Virus record (IMG/VR): IMGVR_UViG_3300036852_000242 | Span: 1 to 45,646 of that record | Reading direction: 5' to 3' (one strand) | Origin: a virus | Length of the DNA stretch: 45,646 nucleotides | Notes under the pieces: generated by a model | Database searches by the model: none | Told to the model about the DNA's origin: nothing | What the model saw: the letters and a program-made list of their open reading frames with translations, nothing else | Shown: in pieces, positions 7,633-13,187 of the stretch | Position numbering within the stretch: the stretch's first letter is position 1 | Layout of the letters: each line of letters begins with the position of its first letter | Made by a program: the position numbers and the translations under genes

Positions 7633-7889
7633 TCGGTCAGGCTGGTCACCGTGATGTCGCTCCCGGCGCGCAGGGCCGGCTCGCCGCTGGCATCCTGCGC
7701 CCACTCGCCAGTACGCGGCTCAGGCCCGGCGAGGCTGGCGCGCACTGCCTCATCGACGACGGCCCAGAACTCGCCCGCGGCGCAGTCGATGCAGTTCTCG
7801 TCCACGTACCACTGGCCGGCAGGCGATCCCTCGTGCGCCTCGATGCGCTCCCTGATCGCCCGCGTCACCGGGTGCTGCCTGTCGTCCAT
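7629..7889 (-). CDS. Hypothetical accessory protein
   Basis: An 86-residue protein on the minus strand. The start MDDRQHP is favoured because GGGAGAGG lies nine bases upstream; an ATG nine bases earlier overlaps the stop of the upstream ribbon-helix-helix gene. The sequence is acidic and helical, with ENCIDCAAGEFWAVVDEAVR showing a CxxC. It is the distal gene of a three-gene minus-strand operon. Function unknown; its pairing with a ribbon-helix-helix gene raises, weakly, the idea of a toxin/antitoxin-like pair. Confidence 0.6.
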   Translation of the reverse strand: MDDRQHPVTRAIRERIEAHEGSPAGQWYVDENCIDCAAGEFWAVVDEAVRASLAGPEPRTGEWAQDASGEPALRAGSDITVTSLTD

Positions 7890-7894
7890 GCCCC

Positions 7895-8056
7895 TCATCC
7901 TCTCCCGCTGGCGACCGCCGCCAGCCACGCTCTCAGCGCCTCGGTGACGGCCTGCCCGACCGAGATGTCCCGCGCCTTAGCCTGCTCGCGCACCGCGTCC
8001 TCGACGTCGGCGGGCACCCGCACCGTCAGGGGTGCCCGCTTGTGCCGGTTAGGCAT
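7895..8056 (-). CDS. Ribbon-helix-helix (Arc/CopG-like) DNA-binding protein
   Basis: A 53-residue protein: basic N-terminus MPNRHKRAPL, then TVRVPADVEDAVREQAKARD and ISVGQAVTEALRAWLA. A beta strand (LTVRVP) followed by two helices is the ribbon-helix-helix plan, in which the strand contacts DNA as a dimer. Its start overlaps the 3' end of the upstream gene by eight bases, so it is co-translated with it. It may regulate its own operon or act as an antitoxin-like partner of the downstream gene. Confidence 0.72.
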   Translation of the reverse strand: MPNRHKRAPLTVRVPADVEDAVREQAKARDISVGQAVTEALRAWLAAVASGRG

Positions 8057-8405
8057 CCTGTAGCTCGGCTAGCCGCGCCTCGGCGCGCCGAAGCGCCGCG
8101 CGCGCGACCTTCACCTCGCGCTCGGCGACGGCCATCTGCTCATCCTCGGGAACGTCGCCGTGGCGGACGGTCCAGGACCGCCAGTGGTCGCTCGCGGGCC
8201 GTACCCGGGACTCGTGGTCGGTGTAGTCGACATGCCAGTAACTGTCCATCCAGTGGACCGCTATGCCGAAGTTCCACTTGGTAGCCGGGTTCTCCGGGTC
8301 AGGATGCGGGGAGACGACGAGGCGCACGACGCCGTACCTGTCGATGCTGACCCGCGCGCCCTCGACTGCCGTCTCGCTCTCCGGGGTGATGATGGCCTCG
8401 CTCAT
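8049..8405 (-). CDS. Hypothetical accessory protein with C-terminal coiled coil
   Basis: A 118-residue protein, first gene of the minus-strand operon. ATG is preceded by GAGAGGGGACGGGAAC. The N-terminal two thirds is beta-like with VSIDRYGVVRLVVSPH and a Trp-rich part (FGIAVHWMDSYWHVDY); the C-terminus is a helix (AEREVKVARAALRRAEARLA). No recognised family. Expression is predicted from the operator-bearing promoter directly upstream. Confidence 0.65.
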   Translation of the reverse strand: MSEAIITPESETAVEGARVSIDRYGVVRLVVSPHPDPENPATKWNFGIAVHWMDSYWHVDYTDHESRVRPASDHWRSWTVRHGDVPEDEQMAVAEREVKVARAALRRAEARLAELQDA

Positions 8406-8427
8406 GTTCCCGTCCCCTCTCGCTTGG

Positions 8428-8438
8428 TGGTACTACCA
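8428..8438. promoter_or_regulatory. Operator-like palindrome site 1 (TGGTACTACCA)
   Basis: The core TGGTACTACCA lies inside the perfect palindrome GGTGGTA-C-TACCACC (8426-8440). It overlaps the predicted transcription start of the minus-strand operon. The pattern fits the T-N-GT-NNN-AC-N-A form described for FadR-type GntR regulators, and a GntR-type gene lies 1.2 kb away. Confidence 0.65.
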
Positions 8439-8466
8439 CCTTAGCACGGGGGTACTACCACCGCAA
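8438..8466 (-). promoter_or_regulatory. Promoter of minus-strand accessory operon
   Basis: On the minus strand, -35 TTGCGG (8466-8461), a 17-base spacer and -10 TAAGGT (8443-8438) match the TTGaca/TAnnnT form of actinobacterial housekeeping promoters. Two TGGTACTACCA-like sites overlap it, one in the spacer and one at the start point, as expected for repression. Confidence 0.62.
8450..8460. promoter_or_regulatory. Operator-like site 2 (GGGTACTACCA)
   Basis: A near-copy of site 1, with 14 of 15 bases of the extended 8448-8462 element identical. Its centre lies 22 bp, about two helical turns, from the centre of site 1. It sits in the spacer between -35 and -10 of the minus-strand promoter. Confidence 0.62.
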
Positions 8467-8494
8467 GCGGCTGAGGCGACTTCGCGTTGGCCAG

Positions 8495-8526
8495 CGCCGC
8501 CGCCGTGCCCGCTAGCGGCGCGCTAG
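8495..8526. repeat. 32-bp direct repeat, copy 2
   Basis: Exact copy of 7601-7632. It again holds the TAG stop of the minus-strand gene that ends at 8523, plus the palindrome CCGCTAGCGG. The two repeat copies are 894 bp apart. Confidence 0.9.
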
Positions 8527-8780
8527 GGAAGCGCCGCGCGCAGCCGGGCGTTAAGCGCCGCTCCCCATTCCCGCTCCCTGGCCAGCGCCTCATCGACGGC
8601 TGCCTGCGCCTGCCCGTGCGGCAGCGACCAGATGGCGCACCCGGAACCGGGCGGGTCGTAGGCGCCCTGGGCGCGGTGCCATTCCACGCCCCCGCAGGTG
8701 CACCCGGTGACAGCGGTCACCTCAGGCGGCACCCGGATGCTGCGCAAGGGCAGCGGGTCTGGCACTTCGGTCACGTCCAT
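8523..8780 (-). CDS. Hypothetical accessory protein
   Basis: An 85-residue minus-strand protein starting ATG five bases after the stop of the upstream TTG-start gene. It has a CTCGGVEWH segment that could bind metal and a helical C-terminus (AAVDEALAREREWGAALNAR). The junction just upstream (stop-GGGC-ATG-GAC) closely resembles that of the gene starting at 7889, and both genes end in the same 32-bp repeat. This hints at recombination or duplication at their edges although the proteins differ. Confidence 0.6.
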   Translation of the reverse strand: MDVTEVPDPLPLRSIRVPPEVTAVTGCTCGGVEWHRAQGAYDPPGSGCAIWSLPHGQAQAAVDEALAREREWGAALNARLRAALP

Positions 8781-8784
8781 GCCC

Positions 8785-8940
8785 TCATCCTCCCTCGCCC
8801 CCGCGCGACCCGGCCAGTGCCGTCAGCAGCGCCTCCCCCGCGCGCACCTCATCCCGCTCCCGCTCGTCCAGCGTGTCCCACCGCTCCAGCCGGGCCAGCA
8901 GCGCCGCGCGGGCCAGCAGCGGCATGACGGCAGCGTCCAA
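8785..8940 (-). CDS. Small helical protein, TTG start
   Basis: A 51-residue frame with GGAGG six bases before TTG. The product is a charged amphipathic helix (LLARAALLARLERWDTLDER, then ERDEVRAGEALLTALAG). Its stop is four bases before the start of the next minus-strand gene. Support comes from the ribosome site and tight packing; function unknown. Confidence 0.5.
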   Translation of the reverse strand: MDAAVMPLLARAALLARLERWDTLDERERDEVRAGEALLTALAGSRGGEGG

Positions 8941-9009
8941 CAGGGTCCTCCGGGGGCTGTGCGCAGAGCGCGCGGGATCAGCCTAGCGGCCCGGCCTGGC
9001 GCTGTCCCG

Positions 9010-9117
9010 CTAGGCGGGCCCCAGGTACATCCCGCACTTGGAGCAGTGATAGTCCGGCGGCTGGCAGTCACGCCACTCGGGATCGTGGTCCCCGCCCTGC
9101 GGGCACTCGTCAGCCAT
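9010..9117 (-). CDS. 35-residue zinc-ribbon-like protein
   Basis: A tiny protein starting ATG after AAGGGATGATC on the minus strand. It has two metal-binding clusters, ECPQGGDHDPEW and YHCSKCGMYLGP, so it looks like a small zinc-binding peptide. Many such short Cys/His proteins occur in this genome. Function unknown. Confidence 0.55.
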   Translation of the reverse strand: MADECPQGGDHDPEWRDCQPPDYHCSKCGMYLGPA

Positions 9118-9165
9118 GATCATCCCTTCACCCGCTGCCGTCCCGCCCGCTGCGGGACGGCCACC

Positions 9166-9303
9166 CTACGGCACCTTCCCCGCGGCGAGCAGCAGCAGCG
9201 TGACCAGCGCCACGACCGAGCAGACCGCCGCCAGCCCCGCCAGCCTCAGCAGCACGTCACGGCGCATCACCGCCCGCGCCAACGCGAGCAGCCGCCCCGT
9301 CAC
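9166..9303 (-). CDS. Small membrane protein, 45 residues
   Basis: GTG start in a GTGA overlap with the upstream gene's stop. An Arg-rich N-terminal helix (VTGRLLALARAVMRRDVLLR) is followed by a hydrophobic span (LAGLAAVCSVVALVTLLLLA) and a short Lys-containing tail. The overlap supports that it is real. Function unknown. Confidence 0.58.
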   Translation of the reverse strand: MTGRLLALARAVMRRDVLLRLAGLAAVCSVVALVTLLLLAAGKVP

Positions 9304-9524
9304 GACGGCTCACCCGGCTTCCGCCCCGTGTGCGTCCACCCGGCATGGACGTGCTCGGACCGCACGACCTGCCCGCAGCCCTCGCACGTCGCCTCCACGG
9401 GATAGTGCCCGGGGCTCATCAGGTCCGCCGGGAGGTTCCCGGGCCGGGCCTGCACGACCGTTCCCTTAACGGGGATCACCTCGTGGCGCTGGTCGCTGAA
9501 CGGCACCGCGCCGCTGACCGGCAT
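9300..9524 (-). CDS. Small zinc-binding protein
   Basis: A 74-residue protein with a strong ribosome site (GAGGAGGCGG) upstream of ATG. ATCEGCGQVVRSEHVHAGW contains a CxxC and HxH arrangement typical of a small zinc ribbon. It is the promoter-proximal gene of the second minus-strand group. Function unknown. Confidence 0.65.
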   Translation of the reverse strand: MPVSGAVPFSDQRHEVIPVKGTVVQARPGNLPADLMSPGHYPVEATCEGCGQVVRSEHVHAGWTHTGRKPGEPS

Positions 9525-9684
9525 GCTAACCGCCTCCTCGCCTCCGGGCCGCCCCCGCGCGCGGGACGGGGACGGCAGCGCCGCGCGATGGCCCCGGCGG
9601 CGCTACCGGCATCGTACGTCATCTCTAGTCCTTCATAAAGGACCAGGGAGAATCTTGGATGTTTCCGCAGGTAAACTATGGTCT
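9525..9684. other. 160-bp non-coding interval; candidate attP region
   Basis: This gap lies between a divergent minus-strand gene and the GntR regulator, next to the serine integrase gene. It holds an inverted repeat GTCCTT-CATA-AAGGAC (9628-9643), a relatively AT-rich patch, and tandem TATGGTC repeats (9677-9690). Serine integrase attachment sites are usually close to the integrase gene. The integrase stop abuts a convergent gene, which makes this upstream interval the best candidate. No att core can be identified without the host junction. Confidence 0.35.
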
Positions 9685-9685
9685 A
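9672..9685 (+). promoter_or_regulatory. -10 element and leaderless start of GntR gene
   Basis: TAAACT (9672-9677) is followed by exactly seven bases and ATG at 9685, which would put the transcription start on or next to the initiation codon. No convincing -35 is seen at 17-19 bases. Confidence 0.45.
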
Positions 9686-9939
9686 TGGTCCCTTGCATGC
9701 CATTGAGCCGCCCTGGCCTCAGCCCGTCGTCGCCGGTGCCGGTCTACCGGCAGGCCGCCGACCACATCGCCGCCGCGATCGCCAGCGGGGACCTCGCGCC
9801 CGGCGAGCGGCTCCCCGCCGAGCGCGACCTCGCCGACGACTGGGGCATCGCCCTGGGCACCGTCCGCGCCGCCATGGCCTGGCTGCGCGAGCGCGGCCTC
9901 ATCGAGTCCGTCCAGGGCAAGGGCACGTTCGTCGCCTGA
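9685..9939 (+). CDS. Minimal GntR-type winged-helix transcription regulator
   Basis: An 84-residue protein that is almost only the GntR DNA-binding domain: PVPVYRQAADHIAAAIASG, then LAPGERLPAERDLADDWGIA (helix-turn-helix), LGTVRAAMAWLRERGLIES and wing VQGKGTFVA, where it ends. The usual C-terminal effector domain is absent. Start ATG 9685 is chosen for the -10/7-base/ATG pattern; ATG 9697 or TTG 9655 are alternatives. GntR proteins bind short palindromes as dimers, and such sites occur at 8428, 8450, 9942 and 9981. It likely controls integrase and the minus-strand operon. Confidence 0.8.
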   Translation: MVPCMPLSRPGLSPSSPVPVYRQAADHIAAAIASGDLAPGERLPAERDLADDWGIALGTVRAAMAWLRERGLIESVQGKGTFVA

Positions 9940-9941
9940 GT

Positions 9942-9952
9942 ATGTACTACAG
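9942..9952. promoter_or_regulatory. Operator-like site 3 (ATGTACTACAG)
   Basis: Shares GTACTAC with the sites at 8428 and 8450 and lies just after the GntR stop codon, upstream of the integrase promoter. It is the weakest of the four copies. Confidence 0.45.
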
Positions 9953-9980
9953 CCCGCGTGCCACAACTCTGGCCCGCGAA

Positions 9981-9991
9981 TGGTAGTACAC
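9981..9991. promoter_or_regulatory. Operator-like site 4 (reverse of GTGTACTACCA)
   Basis: TGGTAGTACAC on the plus strand is the reverse complement of GTGTACTACCA. It overlaps the predicted integrase -10 element, so a protein bound here would block the integrase promoter. Confidence 0.58.
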
Positions 9992-10000
9992 TCCACGGCA
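9987..10000 (+). promoter_or_regulatory. -10 element and leaderless start of integrase
   Basis: TACACT (9987-9992) is followed by seven bases and ATG at 10000. There is no Shine-Dalgarno sequence ahead of this ATG, which fits a leaderless mRNA. The -35 is not clear. Confidence 0.5.
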
Positions 10001-11409
10001 TGGCTGACAAGGCCGCGCTGGCGGCGATCTACACCCGCATGTCATACGCGCTCGACCACGACCAGACCAAGGTCCGCGACCAGGAGCGCATCGCCCGCAG
10101 CCTGGCCGCCGCCCGCGGCATCCCGGTCCGCGAGGAGTCCGTCTACTGCGACAACAACCGCTCGGCGTGGGCGCGCAACCGCAAGCGGCCAGGCTGGGAC
10201 GCCATGCTCGCCGACGTCGACGCCGGGCGCGTCGGCGTGATCATCACCTACCACGGCGACCGCATGATCAGGCAGCCGCGCGACCTGGAGACGCTCATCG
10301 AGCTGGCCGACTCCAGGAGGGTCCGGGTGATCTCCGTGTCCGGCGACAAGGACCTCGACAGCGCCGAGGACCGGTACGTGCTGCGCATCGAGGCGGCCGC
10401 GCAGTGCAAGTCCTCCGACGACACGAGCCGCCGGCGCAAGGCGCAGTACCAGCGGTGGGCGCTGGAGGGCCGCGTGCAGGCCGCGGTGTCCGGCGGCCGG
10501 CGCATGGGCTTCGCGCCCGACGGGCTGCGGCTGTGGCCGGCCTGCCGGTGCGACGCCGTCACCCGCGCCGAGGTGTCCGAGGCCGACGTGATCCGCGAGA
10601 TGGCGCGCCGCGTGCTGGCCGGGGAGTCGCGCCGCTCCGTCGCGGCGAGCCTCGCCGCCCGCGGCTGGACCGCGCCGTCCGGCGCGCCGGTCACGGCCGA
10701 GCGGGTGCGCGACTGGCTGGCCAACCCGCGCTACGCCGGCCTGATGCCCGACGGGGAGAGCAAGGCGGCGTGGCCGGCGATCCTGGAGCGGGAGGAGTGG
10801 GAGGCGCTGCGCGTCGTAGGCGGCCGGATCGCCGGCGCTAACCCGCGGCCGACCAACGCGCGCCGCTGGCTGCTGTCCGGCATCGCCGCCTGCGGCCGCT
10901 GCGGCGCGCCCCTGTCCACCGGGGCTTCCGGCGAGGGCTACAGCGCCTACACGTGCCCGGCCCACCACCTGCGGCGCGCGGCGGAGCCGCTGGACGCCTA
11001 CGTGTCCGGCTACGTGACGGAGGCGCTCGCCGATCCCGCCGGGCCTCCGGCGGCGCTGCCCGCCAGCCCGGCGGCGGCCGCCGAGTGGCGGGCGCTGGAG
11101 GCTGAGCAGGCCGACGCGGAGGCGCAGCTGGCGGACTACCGCGCGAGCGCCAGGCGGTCCCGGCTGCTCAACGCGCGCCTCGACGGCATCGAGCGGCGGA
11201 TGGCGCAACTCCGCGAGGCCGCGGGCACGTCCGCGCGGGAGCGGCTGGCGCGCCAGTACCAGGGGATCACGCTGGAGGCGTTCCGGGGGCTGCCGTTGGA
11301 CGTCCGCCGCGCCCTGGTGCGCGCGACCGTGACGGTGACCGTGCTGCCCGCGTCCCGGCGCGGGCCGGGGTTCCGCGAGTGCGACGTCCGCGTGGAGCGG
11401 GCGGGCTAG
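10000..11409 (+). CDS. int: Large serine recombinase (integrase)
   Basis: A 469-residue protein. The N-terminal resolvase domain starts AAIYTRMS with nucleophile Ser15, then KVRDQERI and VIITYHGDRMIRQPRDLETL. It is followed by the recombinase domain (VLAGESRRSVAASLAARGWT; NPRYAGLMP), a zinc ribbon (Cys298, Cys301, Cys319, His322/323) and a coiled coil (about residues 360-410), the plan of phage large serine integrases. It integrates the genome by attP x attB recombination; excision would need a directionality factor not recognised here. The stop TAG shares CTAG with the convergent gene's stop. Confidence 0.95.
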   Translation: MADKAALAAIYTRMSYALDHDQTKVRDQERIARSLAAARGIPVREESVYCDNNRSAWARNRKRPGWDAMLADVDAGRVGVIITYHGDRMIRQPRDLETLIELADSRRVRVISVSGDKDLDSAEDRYVLRIEAAAQCKSSDDTSRRRKAQYQRWALEGRVQAAVSGGRRMGFAPDGLRLWPACRCDAVTRAEVSEADVIREMARRVLAGESRRSVAASLAARGWTAPSGAPVTAERVRDWLANPRYAGLMPDGESKAAWPAILEREEWEALRVVGGRIAGANPRPTNARRWLLSGIAACGRCGAPLSTGASGEGYSAYTCPAHHLRRAAEPLDAYVSGYVTEALADPAGPPAALPASPAAAAEWRALEAEQADAEAQLADYRASARRSRLLNARLDGIERRMAQLREAAGTSARERLARQYQGITLEAFRGLPLDVRRALVRATVTVTVLPASRRGPGFRECDVRVERAG

Positions 11410-11870
11410 GCCCGGCAGTCGGCGTCAAGGGCATCCAGGGCGGCCGTGACGTCCTTGAGGTCCTGGTAGACGGGGTTGCCGGCGGTCGCGTCATAGTTAA
11501 GGAAGGCGAGATCGGTCGCCGCGAAGGCCGCGTCTATCGCGACCTTGCCGTGCGCCGTGTCACGAAGGTCACTGATCCGCGCGGTGGCGCCAGCGTAGTC
11601 CTGGGCATTGACGCGCTCCCTGGCCGCTGTCACGGCGGCAGGCGCCTGGGCGCAGCCGGCTGGCGTGCTGGCCCCGGCTGGCGCCGTGGCAGCGCGCGTG
11701 CCCGTGGCAGAGAAAACCGCGGCAGGCGGCGGGCTGTTTTTCGACGCCTGCGTCGCCACGGCGATGACGGCGGCCACGGCGATGACCGCCGCAGTGACCA
11801 CCGCCAGCGCGGCCCATTCCACCCGGCGGCGGCGCGGCGGCTCCCCCGGTTGCGCGTGCTGCTGTGACAT
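11406..11870 (-). CDS. Exported membrane-anchored protein, probable lysogenic moron
   Basis: A 154-residue minus-strand protein, convergent with the integrase. A positively charged N-terminus (PPRRRRVEWA) precedes one membrane span (about 18-41, LAVVTAAVIAVAAVIAVAT); the rest is an extracytoplasmic Ala/Thr/Pro linker and a helical domain with two Cys (73 and 152) that could form a disulphide. The ribosome site is GGGGAG before ATG. Proteins of this kind beside actinophage integrases are often prophage-expressed and may alter the cell surface or exclude other phages; that is inference. Confidence 0.68.
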   Translation of the reverse strand: MSQQHAQPGEPPRRRRVEWAALAVVTAAVIAVAAVIAVATQASKNSPPPAAVFSATGTRAATAPAGASTPAGCAQAPAAVTAARERVNAQDYAGATARISDLRDTAHGKVAIDAAFAATDLAFLNYDATAGNPVYQDLKDVTAALDALDADCRA

Positions 11871-11959
11871 GGATGCTCCCCGTTATGCCCGCATGGCGCG
11901 GCTAGGCGTCCCTTTCCCTGACGATAGCGCATGCTTCCCGTGAAATTGCACGGAAACTA

Positions 11960-11987
11960 TTGCAACCGGGAAAGACGCGGGGATAAC
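11960..11987 (+). promoter_or_regulatory. Putative promoter for small membrane gene
   Basis: TTGCAA (11960-11965), a 16-base spacer and GATAAC (11982-11987) resemble a housekeeping promoter in an AT-richer gap. ATTGCA also occurs 15 bases earlier, giving a short direct repeat. Confidence 0.42.
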
Positions 11988-12044
11988 GTCCTATCACAGC
12001 GCATGGCCCGCGCCCTGCAATCGCTTACAGAGGGGGAACCGGCA

Positions 12045-12344
12045 ATGCCCGTGAGCCTGCTGACGGCCATGCTCCGCGTGCTCAGCTGGGCGATGGTCCC
12101 GGCGTGGCCGCTCGCCGCGGCGGCGGCCGTCCTGTGGACGGCGCGGCTGGAGCTGCTGCTGCTGACGGTCGCGTCGACCGGCAGCATCGCCGGGCTGGCG
12201 CTGCTGCTGATGCGGCTGGCCAGGGAGCGCGCCGAAGAGTACGCGCGGCTGGGGCAGCAGCGCGCGTCGGAGTACGCACGGCTAGAGCAGCTGCTAGTGG
12301 GGGGCATCGTTGACCTGCACCCGCGCGGCAAGCGGGACGGCTAG
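12045..12344 (+). CDS. Small two-span membrane protein with coiled coil
   Basis: A 99-residue protein. ATG 12045 is preferred because GAGGGGG precedes it; ATGs at 11931 and 12003 would extend it through sequence unlike coding text. Hydrophobic segments at about 12-32 and 34-55 (LELLLLTVASTGSIAGLALL) are followed by a charged helix with a repeated EYARL(G/E)Q pattern. It lies between the moron and the repressor, convergent with the latter, their stops sharing CTAG. Superinfection exclusion is possible; not shown. Confidence 0.6.
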   Translation: MPVSLLTAMLRVLSWAMVPAWPLAAAAAVLWTARLELLLLTVASTGSIAGLALLLMRLARERAEEYARLGQQRASEYARLEQLLVGGIVDLHPRGKRDG

Positions 12345-12757
12345 CAGGCGGCCTGGCTATCGGGCGGCGCGGCACGGCGTGCGGCGCGGACCCGCTCAAG
12401 CTCGGCGATGATCTCGTCGGCCTCGTCGGGGGCGTAGCGGCGCAGCGAGGCGGCCAGCTCGGGCGCGACCAGCGGCTCTGGGGGCAGCTCGGGCGGGTCC
12501 TCCCACGGGTGGCCGGCGGCCCTCACCAGGTCGCGGGCAAGCTCGGGATAGCGGGGCAGGATGGCCCAGGCGAGGTCCTGGACCGGGATGCGGCTGGGCT
12601 GCGGCGCGGGCACGCCGCCCTCGCCCATCCAGCGGTAGACCGTCTGCGGCTGCGAGACCCCGGCCATCGCGGCCATCTGCGTGACGCTGATGCCCTTGTC
12701 ATCTCGCAAGCCCTTCAGGATCGCTATTACGCGGGAGCGATCCCACCTCTGTCTCAT
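12341..12757 (-). CDS. Immunity repressor (helix-turn-helix, CI-like role)
   Basis: A 138-residue protein on the minus strand, divergent from the Cro-like gene. The N-terminal domain has RSRVIAILKGLRDDKGISV and a helix-turn-helix TQMAAMAGVSQPQTVYRWMG (about 25-44); the C-terminal part is Pro-rich then helical (DEADEIIAELERVRAARRA). ATG 12757 is chosen because it lies seven bases after -10 TATGAT. An ATG at 12769 overlaps that -10 and would be untranscribed. An operator lies between its -35 and -10, so it probably represses itself and the Cro-side promoter to maintain lysogeny. Confidence 0.78.
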   Translation of the reverse strand: MRQRWDRSRVIAILKGLRDDKGISVTQMAAMAGVSQPQTVYRWMGEGGVPAPQPSRIPVQDLAWAILPRYPELARDLVRAAGHPWEDPPELPPEPLVAPELAASLRRYAPDEADEIIAELERVRAARRAAPPDSQAAC

Positions 12758-12764
12758 GCGCACA

Positions 12765-12795
12765 ATCATAAACGTCTCTCGCGCGTGAGAGTCAA
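12765..12795 (-). promoter_or_regulatory. Repressor promoter, leaderless
   Basis: On the minus strand, TTGACT (12795-12790), a 19-base spacer and TATGAT (12770-12765), then seven bases to ATG 12757. Operator 1 fills the spacer. The -10 matches TATAAT in five of six positions; the spacer is slightly long. Confidence 0.65.
12775..12791. promoter_or_regulatory. Immunity operator O1
   Basis: TCTCTCGCGCGTGAGAG with CTCTC/GAGAG arms around GCGCGT. It lies between the -35 and -10 of the repressor promoter. Its first 14 bases recur exactly at 12825-12838. Confidence 0.7.
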
Positions 12796-12805
12796 TAGTG
12801 GCGAA

Positions 12806-12823
12806 GATTACAGGACTGTAATC
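12806..12823. promoter_or_regulatory. Perfect palindrome GATTACAG-GA-CTGTAATC
   Basis: Eight-base arms and a two-base centre, located between O1 and O2 in the repressor/Cro interval. It differs in sequence from the TCTCTC operators, so it may bind another regulator such as the Cro-like protein. Confidence 0.65.
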
Positions 12824-12824
12824 A

Positions 12825-12838
12825 TCTCTCGCGCGTGA
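12825..12838. promoter_or_regulatory. Immunity operator O2
   Basis: TCTCTCGCGCGTGA, an exact repeat of the first 14 bases of O1, 50 bp away and in the same orientation. The right arm (AACT) diverges from GAGAG. Confidence 0.65.
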
Positions 12839-12899
12839 ACTACCCTGCCCCTCAGGGTGCCCTGTCGCTTGTCACCGCCCTGCTGCCAGCGCATGCCGC

Positions 12900-12936
12900 T
12901 TGCATCTCAGGCAAGAGAGAGTTAGTCTCTCTCTCA
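12900..12936 (+). promoter_or_regulatory. Promoter of Cro-like gene with operator O3, leaderless
   Basis: TTGCAT (12900-12905), a 17-base spacer and TAGTCT (12923-12928), then seven bases to ATG 12936. The inverted repeat GAGAGA-GTTAG-TCTCTC (12915-12931) covers the -10 and shares its arms with O1, so the repressor could shut this promoter. Confidence 0.6.
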
Positions 12937-13187
12937 TGACAGAGACTGCCTCCCCGGTGGTACGGCTCAGGCGCGATGCCTGGGATGCGTGGGTAGCGCG
13001 ACGGGAACTCGGTGCCCGCGTGCTGCAGGCGGCGCACGTCTGCGTCTCCGAGCCCACGCTGTACCGCGCCCTGTCCGGCTCGCCAGTCGGCGAGGAGTTC
13101 ATCGCGGGCTGCATGGCCAGGTTCGACGGCACCTTCGAGGAGCTGTTCGAGGTCACCGAGGCCGCGACCGAGCGGGCCGCGTCGTGA
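12936..13187 (+). CDS. Cro-like DNA-binding protein
   Basis: An 83-residue protein, first gene of the rightward early operon and divergent from the repressor. A helical stretch (DAWDAWVARRELGARVLQAA) is followed by a helix-turn-helix-like segment (VSEPTLYRALSGSPVGEEFI) and an acidic end (FEELFEVTEAATE) similar to XRE/Cro family tails. Predicted leaderless start. By position it would oppose the repressor and favour lytic growth. Confidence 0.68.
   Translation: MTETASPVVRLRRDAWDAWVARRELGARVLQAAHVCVSEPTLYRALSGSPVGEEFIAGCMARFDGTFEELFEVTEAATERAAS

Noticed and set aside
9649-9677. TTGGAT (9655-9660) as -35 of the GntR promoter
   Set aside because: Only 11 bases from the TAAACT -10, too short for a normal promoter.
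12045-12344. Longer version of the small membrane protein from ATG 11931 or 12003
   Set aside because: The extension covers the promoter-like AT-rich gap, has no ribosome site, and lacks coding character; GAGGGGG supports 12045.
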